In this document: positions 34,609-34,725 of the stretch, in pieces
Numbering within the stretch: the stretch's first letter is position 1
Layout of the letters: the number at the start of each line of letters is the position of its first letter
Assembly: GCA_937996665.1 (NCBI GenBank)
Contig: CALKUU010000079.1
Span: 1 to 34,725, forward strand
Direction of reading: 5' to 3'
DNA: 34,725 bases
Source of the DNA: an uncultured Xenococcaceae cyanobacterium
Lineage (GTDB): Bacteria > Cyanobacteriota > Cyanobacteriia > Cyanobacteriales > Xenococcaceae
Made by a program: the position numbers and the translations under genes
The notes under the pieces: generated by a model
The model's input: only the letters and a program-made list of their open reading frames with translations
The model's database searches: none
What the model was told of the DNA's origin: nothing

Positions 34609-34725
34609 ATGGCATCTCCATCTAATGAGGATCTAGACTCGTTGTTACAAGGTTTCAAAGATAAATATCAAGAATCGCAACCAACACCAAGCCCAGTGTC
34701 CAATCATCAAAATGCTGACGAAGTA
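34609..34725 (+). CDS. 5' end of a gene of unknown function (partial)
   Basis: ATG at 34609 opens a frame that runs off the window after 39 codons: MASPSNEDLDSLLQGFKDK then YQESQPTPSPVSNHQNADEV. The acidic/polar N-terminus with a DSLL-type helix followed by a Ser/Pro/Gln-rich linker resembles some cyanobacterial stress or scaffold proteins (for example the Slr1339-like family), but too little is seen to assign it. It is divergent from the redoxin gene. Confidence 0.55.
   Translation, partial: MASPSNEDLDSLLQGFKDKYQESQPTPSPVSNHQNADEV

Overview
This 34.7-kb window is chromosomal DNA of a cyanobacterium. It carries petM (a small cytochrome b6f subunit), a Ycf51-family gene, DUF760 and apparent DUF4327 genes, and the cyanobacterial version of ftsZ/ftsQ. 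The HIP1 palindrome GCGATCGC recurs (for example 3725-3732, 12608-12615, 31957-31964, 31978-31985). The DNA is AT-rich, with long AT-rich spacers and mostly single genes or short operons, which fits a filamentous or Pleurocapsa/Chroococcales-type genome. The species cannot be fixed from sequence alone. Most of the window is housekeeping; no prophage, insertion sequence or CRISPR array was seen.

Layout. 1-744 is the 5' part of an ABC-F ATPase gene (minus strand, running off the left edge). 1073-6107 holds a small membrane protein, hemC with a terminator, a broken methyltransferase gene, a Ycf51-like gene, an iron-type alcohol dehydrogenase gene, pdxA (minus) and petM with a terminator. 6201-9468 holds dnaN behind a phosphodiester-glycosidase-like gene (minus), a YkgJ-type cysteine-cluster gene (plus) and a Uma2 gene (minus). 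10082-13202 holds alaS, tRNA-Met(CAT) with a strong terminator, and a 31-codon membrane ORF. 13280-17332 (minus) holds DUF760, scpB, ftsZ and ftsQ. 17516-20702 holds a C-terminal processing protease, a convergent 57-residue gene and a subtilase with an altered catalytic residue. 21015-23133 (plus) is DUF4327-like, rsmB and a TerB-like gene. 23162-26836 (minus) is dxs, a membrane protein and a lipase. 27291-29339 is a DICT-GAF sensor histidine kinase. 29415-31094 is a secreted CAP-domain protein.

The right end (31266-34394, all minus) is the least ordinary part. A thiol-redoxin gene is followed by two neighbouring, clearly paralogous exported proteins built on a Cys-containing NPCAG pentapeptide repeat. 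One is an 85-residue lipoprotein with 9 repeats; the other is a secreted protein with 16 repeats fused to a YHS domain. A cysteine-dioxygenase-like cupin follows. I infer a cell-envelope thiol or metal-handling function, possibly copper, but nothing in the sequence proves it. The window ends in the start of a plus-strand gene of unknown function.

Several gene starts were chosen at ATG or GTG codons inside longer open frames that would otherwise begin with TTG (Uma2, DUF760, ScpB, subtilase, Dxs); the reasons are given in each entry.
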